A DNA stretch of 64,000 nt from Rutstroemia sp. NJR-2017a BVV2 (GCA_002946415.1 NJPS01000016.1:372001-436000), one strand, 5' to 3'; shown: positions 11,002-23,712, counted from the first letter of the stretch. Numbers and translations are program-made. Notes: generated from the sequence alone by a model not told the origin.

Positions 11002-13268
11002 CTAGAAACAATACTCTTCCACATGCAAGAATATCCCATTCGCTCCCGTTCCCTTATGAACTGCTCTCTCATCACTCAACGCAGCCACAGAATTTCGCAC
11101 CTTAGCTACTAGACTCTTTCCTCCACAGACAGTTACCGCTGTTTCTCCTCCGGTCATTTCTATCGGTTTCCTTAGGAACTGACTTATTTCAGGCCGCCCG
11201 TCAAGATAAATAATATTCCTCCTGCTGGGACTCTCTCTTGGCGCAGCCTTTGCTTTTTTGGCGCAACAACAACCTTCTTGTGTTGAGGATGAGCTGGGCG
11301 CATTTGATATAGGTTGAATGGTGGTGTATGGGGTTATTTCATCTTTCTTCTCGTCTATATATGTTTGTCGTTTTGCACTTCGTATGGAGATCGCGTCATC
11401 GTTCGCGGTTGCTGTTGCTCGTGGGTTACAACAACAGCCTTTCTCGACAGGAGTGGTTGAGATTGATGAGGCATCCGATATCGACTTGACGACTACGTCG
11501 CCCTGGCTATTCTTCTCTTCGTCGCTCAATTCGGATGACGATTTTCCTTCTGCTCTTGAACTAGTCATGGACATTCCATCATTGCCAGTCACAGCAATGT
11601 TCACGATCAACTCAATGCCTTTCTTGTCAGCAAGATCGTGTGCAACCGATAGACGGTCAGTATAAAAGTCGATATGGTGACGGTGACGAGCAACGAGAAG
11701 GAATTGAATTCGTTGAATACAGGTGGGGGCGGGGTTGTGGAGGATGGACTCGAGGATTGGAAGTGTATACGATGCACCGGTGGATGCAGAGATCAGTAAA
11801 ATGGTTTCGTAAGTGCTCCAGCTCTATAATTTGGGTCAGTAAAAACAAATAAACGACAATTATGGGAATAAAGATGCCTACAGGTGGTACACCATAAGGG
11901 CCAGCGACGAACGCGGTCAAGATGGCCGTCTTGTCAAGTTGCTGCATCTTCGATGCATAATTGTGTATCCGTCTGGAGAACCCCTTCTGTGCGCGAATCG
12001 CTAGTTGGATCTCATTGCAATGGCATTTATCGGACGTCTGATATGGACTTGCGATCGTGAACGGATGAGTCTCAAGAGGACCTAGTCTTGGGAGCCAAAG
12101 ATACAGATGTTGACCAGCTTTCCAGGTGAAAGGAGCGTCTTTGATACTAATAATTGTTATATCATCGCTCAATGCTTGCAGTTGAGCTTGGTGCCCAATC
12201 CTCTGCATACCTCTGCATGCTGCACCGACTACCTTGACTCTCAAGTTCCGGACAACAAGTAAAACACCCCGGAGGATCCAATCAAAAGAAATTGCGGCAA
12301 TAGCGAACCATACGTTGTACCGAGCATAATATGGAACATGCATGAACAGCAACCACAAAAACACAGCCGCTGCCGCAATGTGTTGCATCACGAAGATTTC
12401 ATATGCCATCCCCCTTATCGGGCTTAAGGAACTTAGGAATGTCCAGAGAAGAACAAACCATGCTCCCATGCCGTATTTGACCATGGGCATCATTTTAAGC
12501 TCGAATGACAAGAAGTCTGCTCGGATCCACTCTCTCAGGAAGAATGAGCCATGCACAGTAACAGTGATGAGAAGTGTCCTCGAAACCCAGCGATGGAACC
12601 AGTTCAGCCTTTCATGGGAACTGCCCACCAAGAATCCAATAACGTTCGACTTTGAGGAAAGTAGGTACACAAGCGGTACTTGCGTGACGGAGATCCAAGC
12701 TCCTCGGAAACCGATTCTCTCGAAATAGTAGGCATCGTTAATTGTGACATTGTAGGTCATCATGAAGATGAGTACTGCCCAGTAGCAAAGGAGGAGGATA
12801 CCACGGCCTGATGAGGGAGGAGATAACCAAGAGAGGTAGGGGATTGAGAAGGTAATTTGAGGGTAAGATAGCTCCCGGAGGATGGCAGTAGCTGTGGCGT
12901 ATGCCTGCTGCAATCGATTGCTAGGCTTGGTGGGATGCTTAAGGGAGAGTGTCTGGCGTCTCCGTAATCTGTTTGTTCAGGTCAGTCACTCCTTTCTTAC
13001 CAAACCACACGCTGACAGTTTTCAGATCGCACACCACTCTTCCAACCACTCCGAAAGCATCTCTGGCGTCGACGAACTGGGGAGAAGTAATGTTTACGAA
13101 CCTGTCCCAATTCTGATACCCTTCAAAACCTCTGCATAACAACACGAATCCCACGAACCCGGCAATAATATACCAATACCCCCTCGCCAACTTGGAATTA
13201 TAAGTTCTGAACATCCCATCGGAACCCATATCCATACCACCACTCATCCCGCTCATGAGCATATCCAT
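11002..13268 (-). CDS. Ferric/cupric reductase (FRE family) with Met-rich N-terminus
   Basis: Three exons (13268-13102, 12968-11882, 11823-11002) encode 691 residues. This is a plasma-membrane flavocytochrome that passes electrons from NADPH through FAD and two haems to extracellular Fe(III) or Cu(II). Haem ligands are His181/His195 and His252/His266, each pair 14 residues apart as the family requires. The FAD-binding motif is HPFTIAS (357-363) and the nucleotide-binding start is GPYG (412-415). The first 20 residues hold seven methionines (MDMLMSGMSGGMDMGSDGMF), similar to the Mets motifs of CTR copper transporters. A cytosolic insert of about 130 residues in the NADPH domain carries two CCC motifs (548-550 and 603-605). 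It is divergent from the BIM1-like gene. Substrate preference is not provable from sequence; the Met and Cys motifs lean towards copper. Confidence 0.88.
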
Positions 13269-14408
13269 CTTGCCTGGCGTCTATGCGCAAGCGCAATGTC
13301 GGGGAAAAGAGAAATGAAAGCCTGCCGTCACCCTCTGCACCGTCCGATCCAGCGGAGGGCCGGTATATTTGTCGGAAGAAGTCCTTCTTGTGAAGTTCCG
13401 TCCTTTTAGAGGGCAGAGCGAAGAAACAGTTTTCCGTTATCCACTAAACGTCGCAAGAATGAGAAGGCGACTCGTCTGTTCTATTCTTGGCACTCCACGC
13501 AGTATGTAATTATTTCTTTGTTCGAGCACAAATGCAACTTTGCACAAAATTTCCGCTCTTCAACACAACCGAATAATAATGCCCAAGTAATGTGCTGTAC
13601 GAGCGAGCAAAGACGAACATAGATACAATAGAAGAGAACCAACCACTCTCAGAAAGGAAGCAGATCAATCATTAGTAGCTTCAAAAAGAGCGTATTCTAA
13701 TCAGCAACAAAGAATCAAATCCCACTTGAGTCCAGTTTCGCCCGACCGCCAAGGCCTCTCTAACGCAGACTCCTCGCTAGCGACCCATGTCCGGTGGCTT
13801 GAAATGTGCTCAATTGCGCTCGTTGAAGGACGCTACTACCCCACCTACCCTTTAAAGCTTCTTCTTCATCCTCACTCCAACACCGCGCGACCAATCAGAA
13901 TCCTCACACGAAAAGATGGGAGCTGTGAGATTGTGGAGATATAATATCGTGCCAGGGGAGGAAACAACGGATGAGGCTGTTTCGGACGTGCGCCGAGCAC
14001 AATCCAGCATTTGGGACCGCGAACTGGGGCTGCTGGGTGAGCAAGATATCCGTATCTGGAGAGAGCTCGGGAATAGCTGCTGATATTACGGCGAAGGTAA
14101 GGAAGGCGAGGCAAGGAAGTTACCCCGTGGATGGGACTAGGTTCCCTTAGATGGATTGTTGTTACGGCTTTTGAGCAAGATAGTATTATTTGGAAGGGGC
14201 TGCACCAACCAGGAGCAACAAGGAGCTCAATAAAATAACTTGCTCACCCCGAGAATCTCTAAGTTCCTGGACTTCTTTTGTTGTACAATATCGGCCTTTT
14301 TCTACATCGAGTCTACATATCTACCAGTTCTCCATTCCAATCCCGTGCTTCCAGACAAAGAAATTCTATATCCAACTACATCACACATCACACACACAAA
14401 CAAACGCC
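13269..14408. promoter_or_regulatory. Shared promoter of reductase and BIM1-like gene, with TTGCTC motifs
   Basis: A 1.14-kb divergent intergenic region. TTTGCTC occurs on the minus strand at 13605-13611. CTTGCTCA occurs at 14038-14045 (-), 14172-14179 (-) and 14239-14246 (+). The yeast Mac1 copper-response element is TTTGCTCA, so these are one base away or lack the last base. Short motifs occur by chance; the cluster of three within 210 bp of the BIM1-like start is what makes it notable. A pyrimidine-rich leader (14300-14400) precedes the ATG at 14409. Confidence 0.4.
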
Positions 14409-15295
14409 ATGGCACGTCTCGCAGCTCTTCTCGGTCTCGCTGCCGTAGTATCGCAGACATCTGCACATTTCCTTCTGAACTATCCCGCCACGAGTAAGAA
14501 ATTCTCCAATTGCTTGAGTAGCAGTTGCGCGATGGAAAGATGCTAACCTCCCCGCAGGTGGAAAATTCGACGAAGATACCGAAGGCAACGCGCCATGCGG
14601 AGGTGTCACCATTGACTTCAGCACCGCAAACATCACCGATTTCCACGTTGACGGCGACTACATTGCCTTGTGAGTACCCCCTTCTCCATTCCCTGCCACA
14701 CGAAATCAAATCTAATGCTCCCAATCTGCAGGACCAATGCCCACGCAGAAGTTACCTACCTATTCCGCGCAACATTGAACGACACCACCGCAAACAACTG
14801 GACCACACTCGGCTCCCCAGTCAAGCAAACTGGACTCAACACTTACTGCCAACCATCTATTACCGTTCCCTCCTCATTTGCCGGCAGCAGAGGTGTCATT
14901 GGAGTTGCTGCTGACTCTCCTGATGGTATGAAGACACCCTTTCTTACATAAATCCATACACCCGAAAACCTATACTGACGTCTCTCCCCTCTCTAGGCAT
15001 CCTCTACCAATGCGCCGCCGTATCCTTCGTAACAGGCTCCGCAAGCGCCACCCCCACCGCCTGCAAGAACGCCACAGGCGTGCAAGCCGCCTTCACGAGC
15101 GACGCCGCGCTCTCCAGTCTCCCAGCATCGGCCACCGCCACTGCGAGCGAAACATCCGGCTCCGCTGCCGCGTCCGCGTCCAGTAGCAAATCCGCTGCTG
15201 CGGCTGGTATGGGACCCATGGAATACGGTGCTTTGGGATCGTTGGCGTGGGCGGGAACGGTGGCTGCTGCTGGGTTTGCGGCGTTCTTGTTGTAG
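14409..15295 (+). CDS. BIM1-like GPI-anchored copper-site protein (X325, LPMO-like)
   Basis: Four exons (14409-14493, 14558-14669, 14732-14925, 14997-15295) encode 229 residues. The signal peptide (1-19, MARLAALLGLAAVVSQTSA) ends just before His20, so the mature protein would begin with histidine. That is the copper-brace residue of lytic polysaccharide mono-oxygenases and of the BIM1/X325 family. His58 and His70 and four cysteines (42, 105, 136, 153) fit the fold. The tail is Ser/Ala-rich and ends in a hydrophobic segment (SLAWAGTVAAAGFAAFLL), typical of GPI attachment. In Cryptococcus neoformans, Bim1 helps copper uptake with Ctr1; family members do not cleave polysaccharides as far as known. 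The divergent ferric/cupric reductase supports a role in copper acquisition here. The family call rests on motifs, not a search. Confidence 0.85.
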
Positions 15296-16326
15296 ATTGG
15301 GGATTTGAGATGAGAATGTAGGGAGGTTTTAATGATTAATGATGGGGTTATATAAGGTTGGGATGGGATGGGATATGCTATGGCATGTGTATATGGACAG
15401 TGAAAATGTACCAATATGAACTTACACCAGCGCATTTGAAGAGCTGCAACTACCTACACTGAAGTCCCGTTTGTGAAGTCATGCAACAAACTGCCTATCT
15501 GGTTCATTCGATTCGGAGAGAACTGCTAGAACTTGCACCTTATCACCACACCATTAACCAGACAGACCCCTCCAAGTCATCTTTTCTCTTTCATCTAATA
15601 TAGAAATTTGAGCCTCCATTCACACATGACGCCCAGCACCTGCGCACACGCATCAACCTCAACGGCTGTCTTCACCCGTCTCGATCTGAAAAGCTCCTTT
15701 GCCAAGAAACATGTGCTACTGTTGTCAGACCGCCACTTTATCGGATGAAACGGAAGTCAATGCGGACAGGGTCTAACCTTATGGTCGGGAGCAGGACCGT
15801 GCTTGTGTACAGTAGTTCCCACGGGAGGAACTCGGCGAGATGGACCGGGTGATAATGTCCAAAAGACAACTGGATAATGGAAATATTACAATACCTTGCT
15901 TGGATCCTCCGGGATATTTACTTCATAATAGGCTTCAGCCATAATAATCAACTATCAGCATATTACAATATCTGGGATTCTCGGGGACATTTGTTTGACA
16001 AGAGCATTCAGCCACAGTGATGGATGATGAAAACATTGTGATGTCTTGAATTCTCTGGTATATTTATTTGACAACAGTTCTCAGCGACAAGAACGCACAA
16101 TGAGAATGTTACCAGGTCTTGGATTCCTTGAATTGACGTGATGGTTCAAGAAAAAGTCAGCAGATATGGTATGGATCATGTGAGTGCATGTGATCATACT
16201 GTTTCTACTCTAAGAGAAGATGATGTTTAACTATTCTGATGTATATATAGATCTTCTCAATCTCAAATCCATCTCGAATATACAATCCAACCCACCCACC
16301 CACCGTAACCCCCCGGCCCCAAATCC
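15296..16326. other. Intergenic region with a decayed minisatellite
   Basis: 3' flank between two convergent genes. No gene is supported. The main content is the degenerate ~72-bp tandem repeat listed separately at 15871-16144. Confidence 0.6.
15871..16144 (+). repeat. Degenerate ~72-bp tandem repeat, about 3.7 copies
   Basis: Successive blocks begin near 15871, 15948, 16020 and 16093. They share the order GATAATG ... TTACAAT ... CTTGGATTC ... GGGATATTT ... TTGACAA ... TTCAGCCA, with many differences between copies. It looks like an old minisatellite. Alignment was by eye. Confidence 0.6.
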
Positions 16327-19300
16327 CTACTTTGCCGCCGCCCTCACCAAATCCCCAAACCTACTCCCCGTCTCCCCCGCCAACAGCATCGGATTCCCGA
16401 CCTCCACAATCTCCCCCGTATCCATAACCACCACGCGATCAAAATCCATAACCATATCCAACCGATGACTCACTGCAACAACCGTGTACTCCCCAAACTC
16501 CACCCTAATCACCTCCTGCATCACCCTCTCCGTCTCCCCATCCACGCTCGAGCTCACCTCATCTAGCAACAGAATCCCACCATCCGAGCCGCCGCCGCCT
16601 GGTCCTAGATTGCGTGCCCGGATCCGTCGGCGCAGGAGCGCACGCCCGAGGGATAGCAGTTGTCGCTGTCCGGCGCTGAAGGTGCTGGCGCTCATGCCTG
16701 CGGTGAGACCGCCGCGTTCTTGGACGAAGGTCCATAGGTCTACGGCTGTGAGGACGGCTTGGCATTCTTCGGCGGTGGAGAGGTTGGAGGGGTCGAGGTT
16801 GGCTTGGAAGGTGGATCCGTCGGGTAGGAAGACGCCTTCTTGGGGGACGGCGATGATACGTTGGCGTAAGGCAGATCGGCTTATGCGGTGGAGGGGTGTA
16901 TCGTCGATTATTGCGTTGTGAGCGGTTTCTAGTGTGGGATCGAGAAGCTTGAGAAGGAGGGCGATTAGGCTGGACTTCCCGGAGCCAGTTCTCCCGCATA
17001 TGGCGACTTTCTCTCCGGAGTTGATGGTTAGGTGGATGTTACGGAGGGCTAGTTTGGGTGCACTTTCGCTTTGATTTTCCGCGCTAGGTTTGTGTCAGTT
17101 CTGTAAAGGTGATGTAGGCTCTGTAAGGATGAAAGGCCCTCTTACTTGTAATCTGCCGATACGCCCTTCAGCTCTATGACTCCCTTCTGGGGCCATTGTT
17201 CAGGAGGAGTGATGTCCTCTTCCTCTTGGTCCTCCGGCATGACGGTATCGTTAAACGTACTTAGTCTGGCAACTGCTCCAATAGAAGTCTCGAGTTTCGT
17301 GTAAGATATGACAATACCTGAAAGGTTCTCTCCGAAACTGATGAGAGTGTACAAAGAAGCACCGGCGAAAGCAGAGTTGGACCGAAGTTGGACGGCAAGA
17401 GTCGTGAGAACCACAGCCATAATCATCACTACGAGATCGAGAACGAGGTTCAACCACTCTTGGATCATAAGAAGGAGATACGCAGGCCGCTGGCTGGAGT
17501 CGATCAGGCGAGAGTTTTTTCGAATATCGTCGGGAATGAAACCTAAATATTACCAGTGTTGGCAGTGATTCTGTATTCATAATTCTCAAAAGTCCTCCGA
17601 GGAACTCCCACTCTCCGCTAAATGGAAATCTGCTTGCCACTCACCAAAAGCTCTCAGTGTTACAATGCCCCTGAGGGTGTCAAGGAAGTGCGTGCTACAC
17701 CAAAACAGGTCAGCCAAACGCGCAAAGTCTCGGTGGGTGATGGTAGGGGTGGTAAACATACTACAGAGGACTTTTAGTCTCAAGGCCTAACAATCTTAGC
17801 TGTCTGGAAGTCCGCAAGTAGAACTTCTGCACAATGTATAGTAAGGCGCCGAGGAGTGGGTAGCTTATGGCTAAGTATCGGGACGCAGTAAGCATGACGG
17901 CCGCTTGTCCGATCGCTTGGAACACCTGCGAGTTATCTGTTAGTTGACTGGAAGCTAATTTCCTCATAGCAAATCCACGAGTATTTGTAGTAATGCCACT
18001 TCGTAGTCCCAGATAGCGTCTAGTAAGAAACTACTCACGGTAAACAGGGTGTCCAATGTTGCATCTGGCAGCTCTGTGTCTATCAGGTTCAGATCTTGTG
18101 AAAAAAGATTTGTGACAACGCCCGTATCAGTCGTGGTAAAGAAGCGTAATGGTGCTCTGATAAGGGTTCTCAAGGCATCTTGGTGTAGATTGGCGCCTGC
18201 TTTCTGAATAGCAAAAACCCAAAGCGTTATGGCGAGCAGAAGCAGCGATATCATGGCGCATACTTGCAGCATTGTATACAGCCCAGCGTAGTAGGCGTAC
18301 GAGTGAATTTGATGCTTTGGAGAGATGCCGTCAGTCCAGTACGTGAGCCCTACAGATACATTAGCTGATATTCCCCGACATCCATTTCATGATATATCCA
18401 TTGGCCTCAGTTGAGAACTCGAGCCGTCGGAATTCTGCCACCCGAGGACATGTTTAACTCACAGATTGTTGAAAAGTTCGTTAAGAAACCCCAAAGAGCG
18501 CCAAAGAACAAACTCAGAATTGTGATAAGCCACCCTACGCTCCGGGCATAGTGTTTATACACAGTTTTGTCGCCATTTTGTCTTGACGCATCGGGATCTG
18601 GGCTAGGAGACAAGGTTTTGGCCGTCGCTGCATAGAGCACTTGCTGTTTAGACTCTTGCACGACTCTTTTCAAGTCAGTTCTTTCTGACGAAGTGTCGCT
18701 TTCGGAAGACTCCTTCAGCCCAAGGCGCTGGACATATCCAGGTCTGGAAATCAGATCGTGGAAATTACCTTGCTCGACGATTGTTCCGTCTCCGAGTGCA
18801 ATTATGAAATCAGCTACGGGTAGATGTCTTACGCTATGGGTGCATAACACCACGGTTGAGCATCGTCTTCTAAGTAGTCCATCTGGCCCGAAGACTTGCC
18901 GAAAGACCTGCTCCTCGGTGTCGGCATCCAAACCACTGAAGACATCATCCAACACCAAAAACTCAGACTGCAGATATAGAGCTCGCGCGAGGGAAACACG
19001 TTGTTTCTGGCCCCCTGATAGAGCGATCCCGTCAGATCCAATATTTGTCAGGTCTCCTTGTTGCAGTGCCGCAAAGTCGACATCCAGAGCTGTAGCCATG
19101 ATAACTTCTCTATATCTCTCTTCACTGAATGGAGAGAATCCTACAATGTTATCTCTGATCGATCCGTTGAAGAGGAATGCTGTCTGATCGCAGAATCCAA
19201 TGTGGAGGAACCTGGTACCAAGGGCAACGCTGCCTTCACTGAAAGGGATCTCTCCAAGTAGTACTTTGCAGAAAGTAGATTTCCCTGAGCCAATAGTCCC

Positions 19301-21500
19301 AACTACAATCGTGAGGGATGATTTTGTTAGCTTAGTATTAACGTTCCGCAATACCGGCTTGTCTGCCTCCCAACCAAATTTTCCATCCTTGATAATGACC
19401 GGGTACGTCACGTCCTTTTCAGGATCAGATGGAGTCCCGATGTCCGTTCCAGTCTTCTCCATATTCCGCTTTACATCGGAAAGAGCTTCGCGGAAGTCAT
19501 GGCGAATCTCACCCTCCAAGAAAGCCTGAATTCGACCCAAGCATGCTATCGCGGCCATCAGCTGCGGAACACTTTCGAAGACCTGTGTGAGTGGGACAGT
19601 CAGAAGGGTTAGGAAAGAAAGACTCGTGAAGACCTTTGAGGCGTCTAATGTTTGTTGAGTAAATGCAAAGGTCAACGGAGGTGAGAGTAGCTGCGGAATA
19701 TAACCGAGAACTGCCGCAGTGATGAATATCTTTCGCCATCTGACTCCCGCCGCTAACTCTTTGACACGAAGATTTTGCACGAAATCGCCAACAGCAGCAG
19801 ACAGACCAGATATTTTGAGGTTCTTCATGCTTGAGATCATGGTGGCTGTCAAACCGACACGCTTCTGAACTGCTGCCATCCAGGTCCTCTGCGAATCCCC
19901 AGTAAAGCTAATAAAAATCCCTAGTGCAACGAAGCAAACGATAACAAGCCCGATCGGTGCGATGAAGACCACTCCAAGCCGATTATATAGCATCCACCCA
20001 GCAAGAGCTGCCTGGATTGTGCTTGCCCAGAATTCATGCAGAGTCCTGATGCCCATTCTGATTCGCTCTATGTCTGTACTCATCAAAGTCAGAGCAGCGC
20101 TGTCATCGCTAGTTCCGATGCGAGTCTCCGTGGCTTTGATATATGTCTCGGTGACCAAAATGGACGTTACCATAGTACGTGTTCGGTGGTGGAGATACCT
20201 GTGTTTGTGCGTTAGCTGCTAGTTCTATAGACAACTCTCGTCATTAGTAAGTTGACAATTTCATGGACCACTTCAAATTCCGAATCCTGATGAATCTTCT
20301 CGACTCGAAAACGATAATGTATGAGTTTGTAAATTATCCCACCATCAGGAAACCGATTGTTGATGGTTAAATCAGAGCTCAGGTCCTGAATTAGAAGTGA
20401 AATATCGAAATAGGAAGCTGATCCACAAACTACTACACTCTCCAGTCTTCGGAATCTAAACATACCAGTATGAGCCCCTGGCAATAGCGATTCCGGAGTA
20501 AATGAGCATGCTAGCGCCGATGAAGCCATAGCCAACGTTCGCATCGAACCTAGGCTCGGAAAGGCGATCCAAGAGCTTTTCAATGAAAAGTGGCTGACAA
20601 AATGTGAAACCAAGAAGTACCAGGCGTGGAAGTACAGGAAGGAAGAGGGGAACTTTCAGCGTTCGTACCAACACTTTCATCAGACCAAACTTGTCACCCT
20701 TCAGTTTGGAATAATCCATGTTTCCAGAAAACTCATCATGAAGTAACTTGGCGTTAAAAGAGCTATCGAGGGGGTAAAGATCGTCAATTGCCAATACTTT
20801 TCTGTATCCTGATATGAATATTTTGTTCAACCAGAAGAAAACGCCAAGAGAGAATATGCCGCTTGTCTCCTCTGGGCTATGCTCTTTCTCATCCCAGCCT
20901 ACCCATCTAGACTTTTGCTGTGCCTCCAAGAGCAGTATTCCAGCCTTCAGGGCGATAGTAGCACAAAACACACTGCTGTAGGTGACTTCAGGTTTGTTGT
21001 CCGATGACAGGAACAATGTCCTTGCCTGGGCCGCGTCCAGGAGAAGAGTGAGGAACAAGTAACTGTTCAGCAGCACGGATGGCCTGGGACTTTTGCTATG
21101 GTCGACAACGCTGAGAGTTATCATGAACAAGGCTGATACAAGCTTCAGGATCGAAGCGGCCATAAACATGCTGGTTACATGGAATGACTTAATTGCAACT
21201 AGGACCAGGAGTGAAAGTTCGAGCGCGACATAGACTGTGATAGCACCCTACGTATCTCTGTCAGCACGTTGGCTACACATGTTCTAGGTTCGTAGAAAGG
21301 CATACCAATTTGATGAGCTGGAAAACCGGAGCATTCACCACCGTGGGTTTCCGTGCCTGAGAAAGCGTCCGCCATAGTGATATCACGATGAACAAAACGG
21401 ACGGTATGATGGAGAAAAACAACTGCTCAAACTGTATGTTGAAGTCAAATTGCTCTTGGTTCAGATGAAGCAGGTCCTCTTGACCAATGAAGAAGGGCAT
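16327..21500 (-). CDS. ABCC-type (MRP) full ABC transporter 1
   Basis: Eight exons: 21500-21306, 21247-20466, 20198-18463, 18349-18039, 17925-17765, 17694-17645, 17542-17146, 17083-16327. They sum to 1462 residues with phase kept at every join. The order is an N-terminal TMD0, TMD1, NBD1, TMD2, NBD2, as in fungal multidrug-resistance-protein transporters that export conjugates and toxic compounds. NBD1 has Walker A GTIGSGKST, signature LSGGQKQR and Walker B FLVLDDVFSGLD, with Asp where the catalytic Glu would be, normal for ABCC NBD1. NBD2 has GRTGSGKSS, signature FSAGQRQ and LLLDEVSSSVD with the Glu present. The 267-bp intron at 20199-20465 is longer than the others but gives the correct junction (SYWYLHHRTRTM). 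A paralogue lies at 47.2-52.4 kb. Substrate is unknown. Confidence 0.88.
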
Positions 21501-22412
21501 CTTGAATCTTTAGGTGCAAGTCATTCCCCGCTGCCCTGTTGTTGATCGTTCAGGGGTGCAATCGGTCTCTTTCGAATGAATAATCGTGGAATTGACCTTC
21601 ATTTAATAGTAGAGATAGAGCACAGATAAGCCGCTTAATGCTCATGTTGATCAATCCAAGCAGACAAGATACCGTGCCAAGGGTGGGATTTTGAGCATAA
21701 GGGAATGCTTCGTCAGCTTGTCATTGGGAATCACCTCCCAAAAGCACAAACTCTCACCAACAATATACAGTCAGCCCACTCTAGCGGCGGCCTAGCGTGC
21801 TTGTATGGGAAAGTTCAAAGTTCTCTACTCCGAGCACGGTGTAGTCGCCGGTGCTCGCTTCGATCATCCCAGTCCCTAACAAATGAACACCGACGATTAG
21901 CTCCCTGGAAGGCTTATCGGAACCAAATTTGCGTCCGTAGGGCTGGGGTTGCTCGTAAGTTCGTAACCATCAATTGATATGGAGACGACATCGTTTTAAT
22001 TCCGGAGATGATGTGCTATTTTCCAAAGTGATCAAACATACGGTCAATGCAGCCGCCGTGGCGGCGGAGGAGAACTTGAAATTGGCTCTTGTATCATTTT
22101 AAAAAGCTCTCATTTGGATAGACATTGATTGTATTATCTTATCCGAGAATTATGGAGGACAAGCAGGCGTACTGTGCTATCCAAAGCTTCTGTCGAAGCA
22201 ATGAGCTTGCCTTGCTTGCTCGACCAGCAGTGTTTACTGCAACCCGGTGCCATTTTTACGCTCACTTGACGGCGAGGGTGAGTTATCGTTAGTTGTTGGA
22301 AATGTAAAGATGTGTGCCAAAATTTAGGATACACATCTACGCCTTATATTCGTGTTTATATTCCATCCACGCCGAATCCTGATTGTGCCAATCCAACGCC
22401 ATTCCTCTGCAA
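21501..22412. other. Intergenic region, no gene supported
   Basis: This contains the promoter of ABC transporter 1 (from 21501) and the 3' flank of the alpha/beta hydrolase gene. Short frames (21705-21977, 22134-22334) show no protein character. No structure stands out. Confidence 0.5.
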
Positions 22413-23712
22413 TCATATTTGATTTTCCACTTGTTGGCTGATGGCCGGCGTATCTCTCGTGCTCGATTCATACCACTCATTCATCGACCACTTCATAATC
22501 AATTTGGCTGCTTTTTCAGATAGCGCATAATATCCTGGGTTTTCCTTGGGAAAGAACATAGCTATGGGATAATTAGCCTTGCAAAATTTCACGATTATTG
22601 AGAACCCACCCGTATGCGCCCCAGTCTCATCCTTCGCCTTGTCGTTGATAGCTTCGTAGAAGAAGTTCTTCGCACTTGTCTTGGGTAGATTGCAGAAGGT
22701 TCTTTGGTTTCCAATGACACTTCCCACGAGGCTCCCATCAGCCTTACTTACTGCCTCTTTGCCCAGTCTCGTGTATAAATTTGCCCATCCAACGCCCAAT
22801 TCTTTCTGCAGAGTCACCATACCTGCCACTCTCTTCTTGAGTTCCTCCCCCTTCATTAGGCAACCGACAAACTCGAGATGTGATCCAACCCAAGACCAGC
22901 CTTCTTGTATTTGATCTTTCTTGAAATATGCAGTAACACCACCGGCAGCAACTGCTCCTGCTGCGCCGGCGTACATGGCCATGGTGCCCCATTTCTTCCA
23001 TGCCGGTGCTTCGGGTGGCGGTGGAGCTGGGAGCGCTGCCATCGGCTTCTTCTCTTTTACACTTTTGTCCACTTCCTTTTCGCCCCATATTGCTCCAGCT
23101 AACGTACTCACTTGTGCGAAAGCTGACGTGAATGCATTATAATGTCCTTCTGCACCATGCGCAACAACTCCGGGTGATATGCCAAGATATGGTGTGTCGA
23201 ATGCGAGAACGCCTTGGACGTACGGGAACATAAAAGTGTTCAGTGAGTCGGTGGTCTCTTTCGAGTCGATGGCCTTATCGGAGGTAATGGCAATTACCGT
23301 ATCTGCGGCAACGATTCCTCCCATAGAGTGTCCGATAAGTATTGTGCGAACTGAGGGGTCGACTGTTGGGGATGGCGTTCCATTTTCGACTTCGATATCG
23401 ATAATCTTTTCTTGTAACCTGTAGAAGTCAATACCAGTTCTTATCCGGTGAATTTTGCAGAAGATAATACCAATCTCTAAACCTGCTGACACACTCTTTC
23501 AGATCTCCTCGAGTCTCATACTGGGGATAGGTGATCGCTCTAACAGCGACTTTGGGAAGGCCATGGCTGACGAGCGCACGAATATGCTCAGGGAATCCGC
23601 CGAATGTATCATCTCCTCCCTATGCAGAGCAATCAGTATGTCGCAAGCAGTTTATCAAGAATATATTGACCTTAAATCCGTGTATAAAACACAATAATAG
23701 TGTTTTCTTCAT
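22413..23712 (-). CDS. Alpha/beta hydrolase, fungal DUF676-like style
   Basis: Three exons (23712-23671, 23619-23471, 23418-22413) encode 398 residues. The 14-codon first exon (MKKTLLLCFIHGFK) supplies the oxyanion-hole strand FIHGF. The next gives GGDDTFGGFPEHIR...YPQYETRGDL, a phrase conserved in a family of fungal hydrolases. The third holds the nucleophile motif GHSMGG. A hydrophobic stretch (MAMYAGAAGAVAAGGVTAYF) in the middle may cross or touch a membrane. The reaction is not known; lipase or esterase activity on a lipid-like substrate is a reasonable guess. The start is chosen because upstream ATGs are out of frame and the short exon joins cleanly. Confidence 0.8.

Noticed and set aside
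20212..20613. 133-codon minus-strand frame
   Set aside because: Covers the end of an exon and the 267-bp intron of ABC transporter 1 in a different frame.
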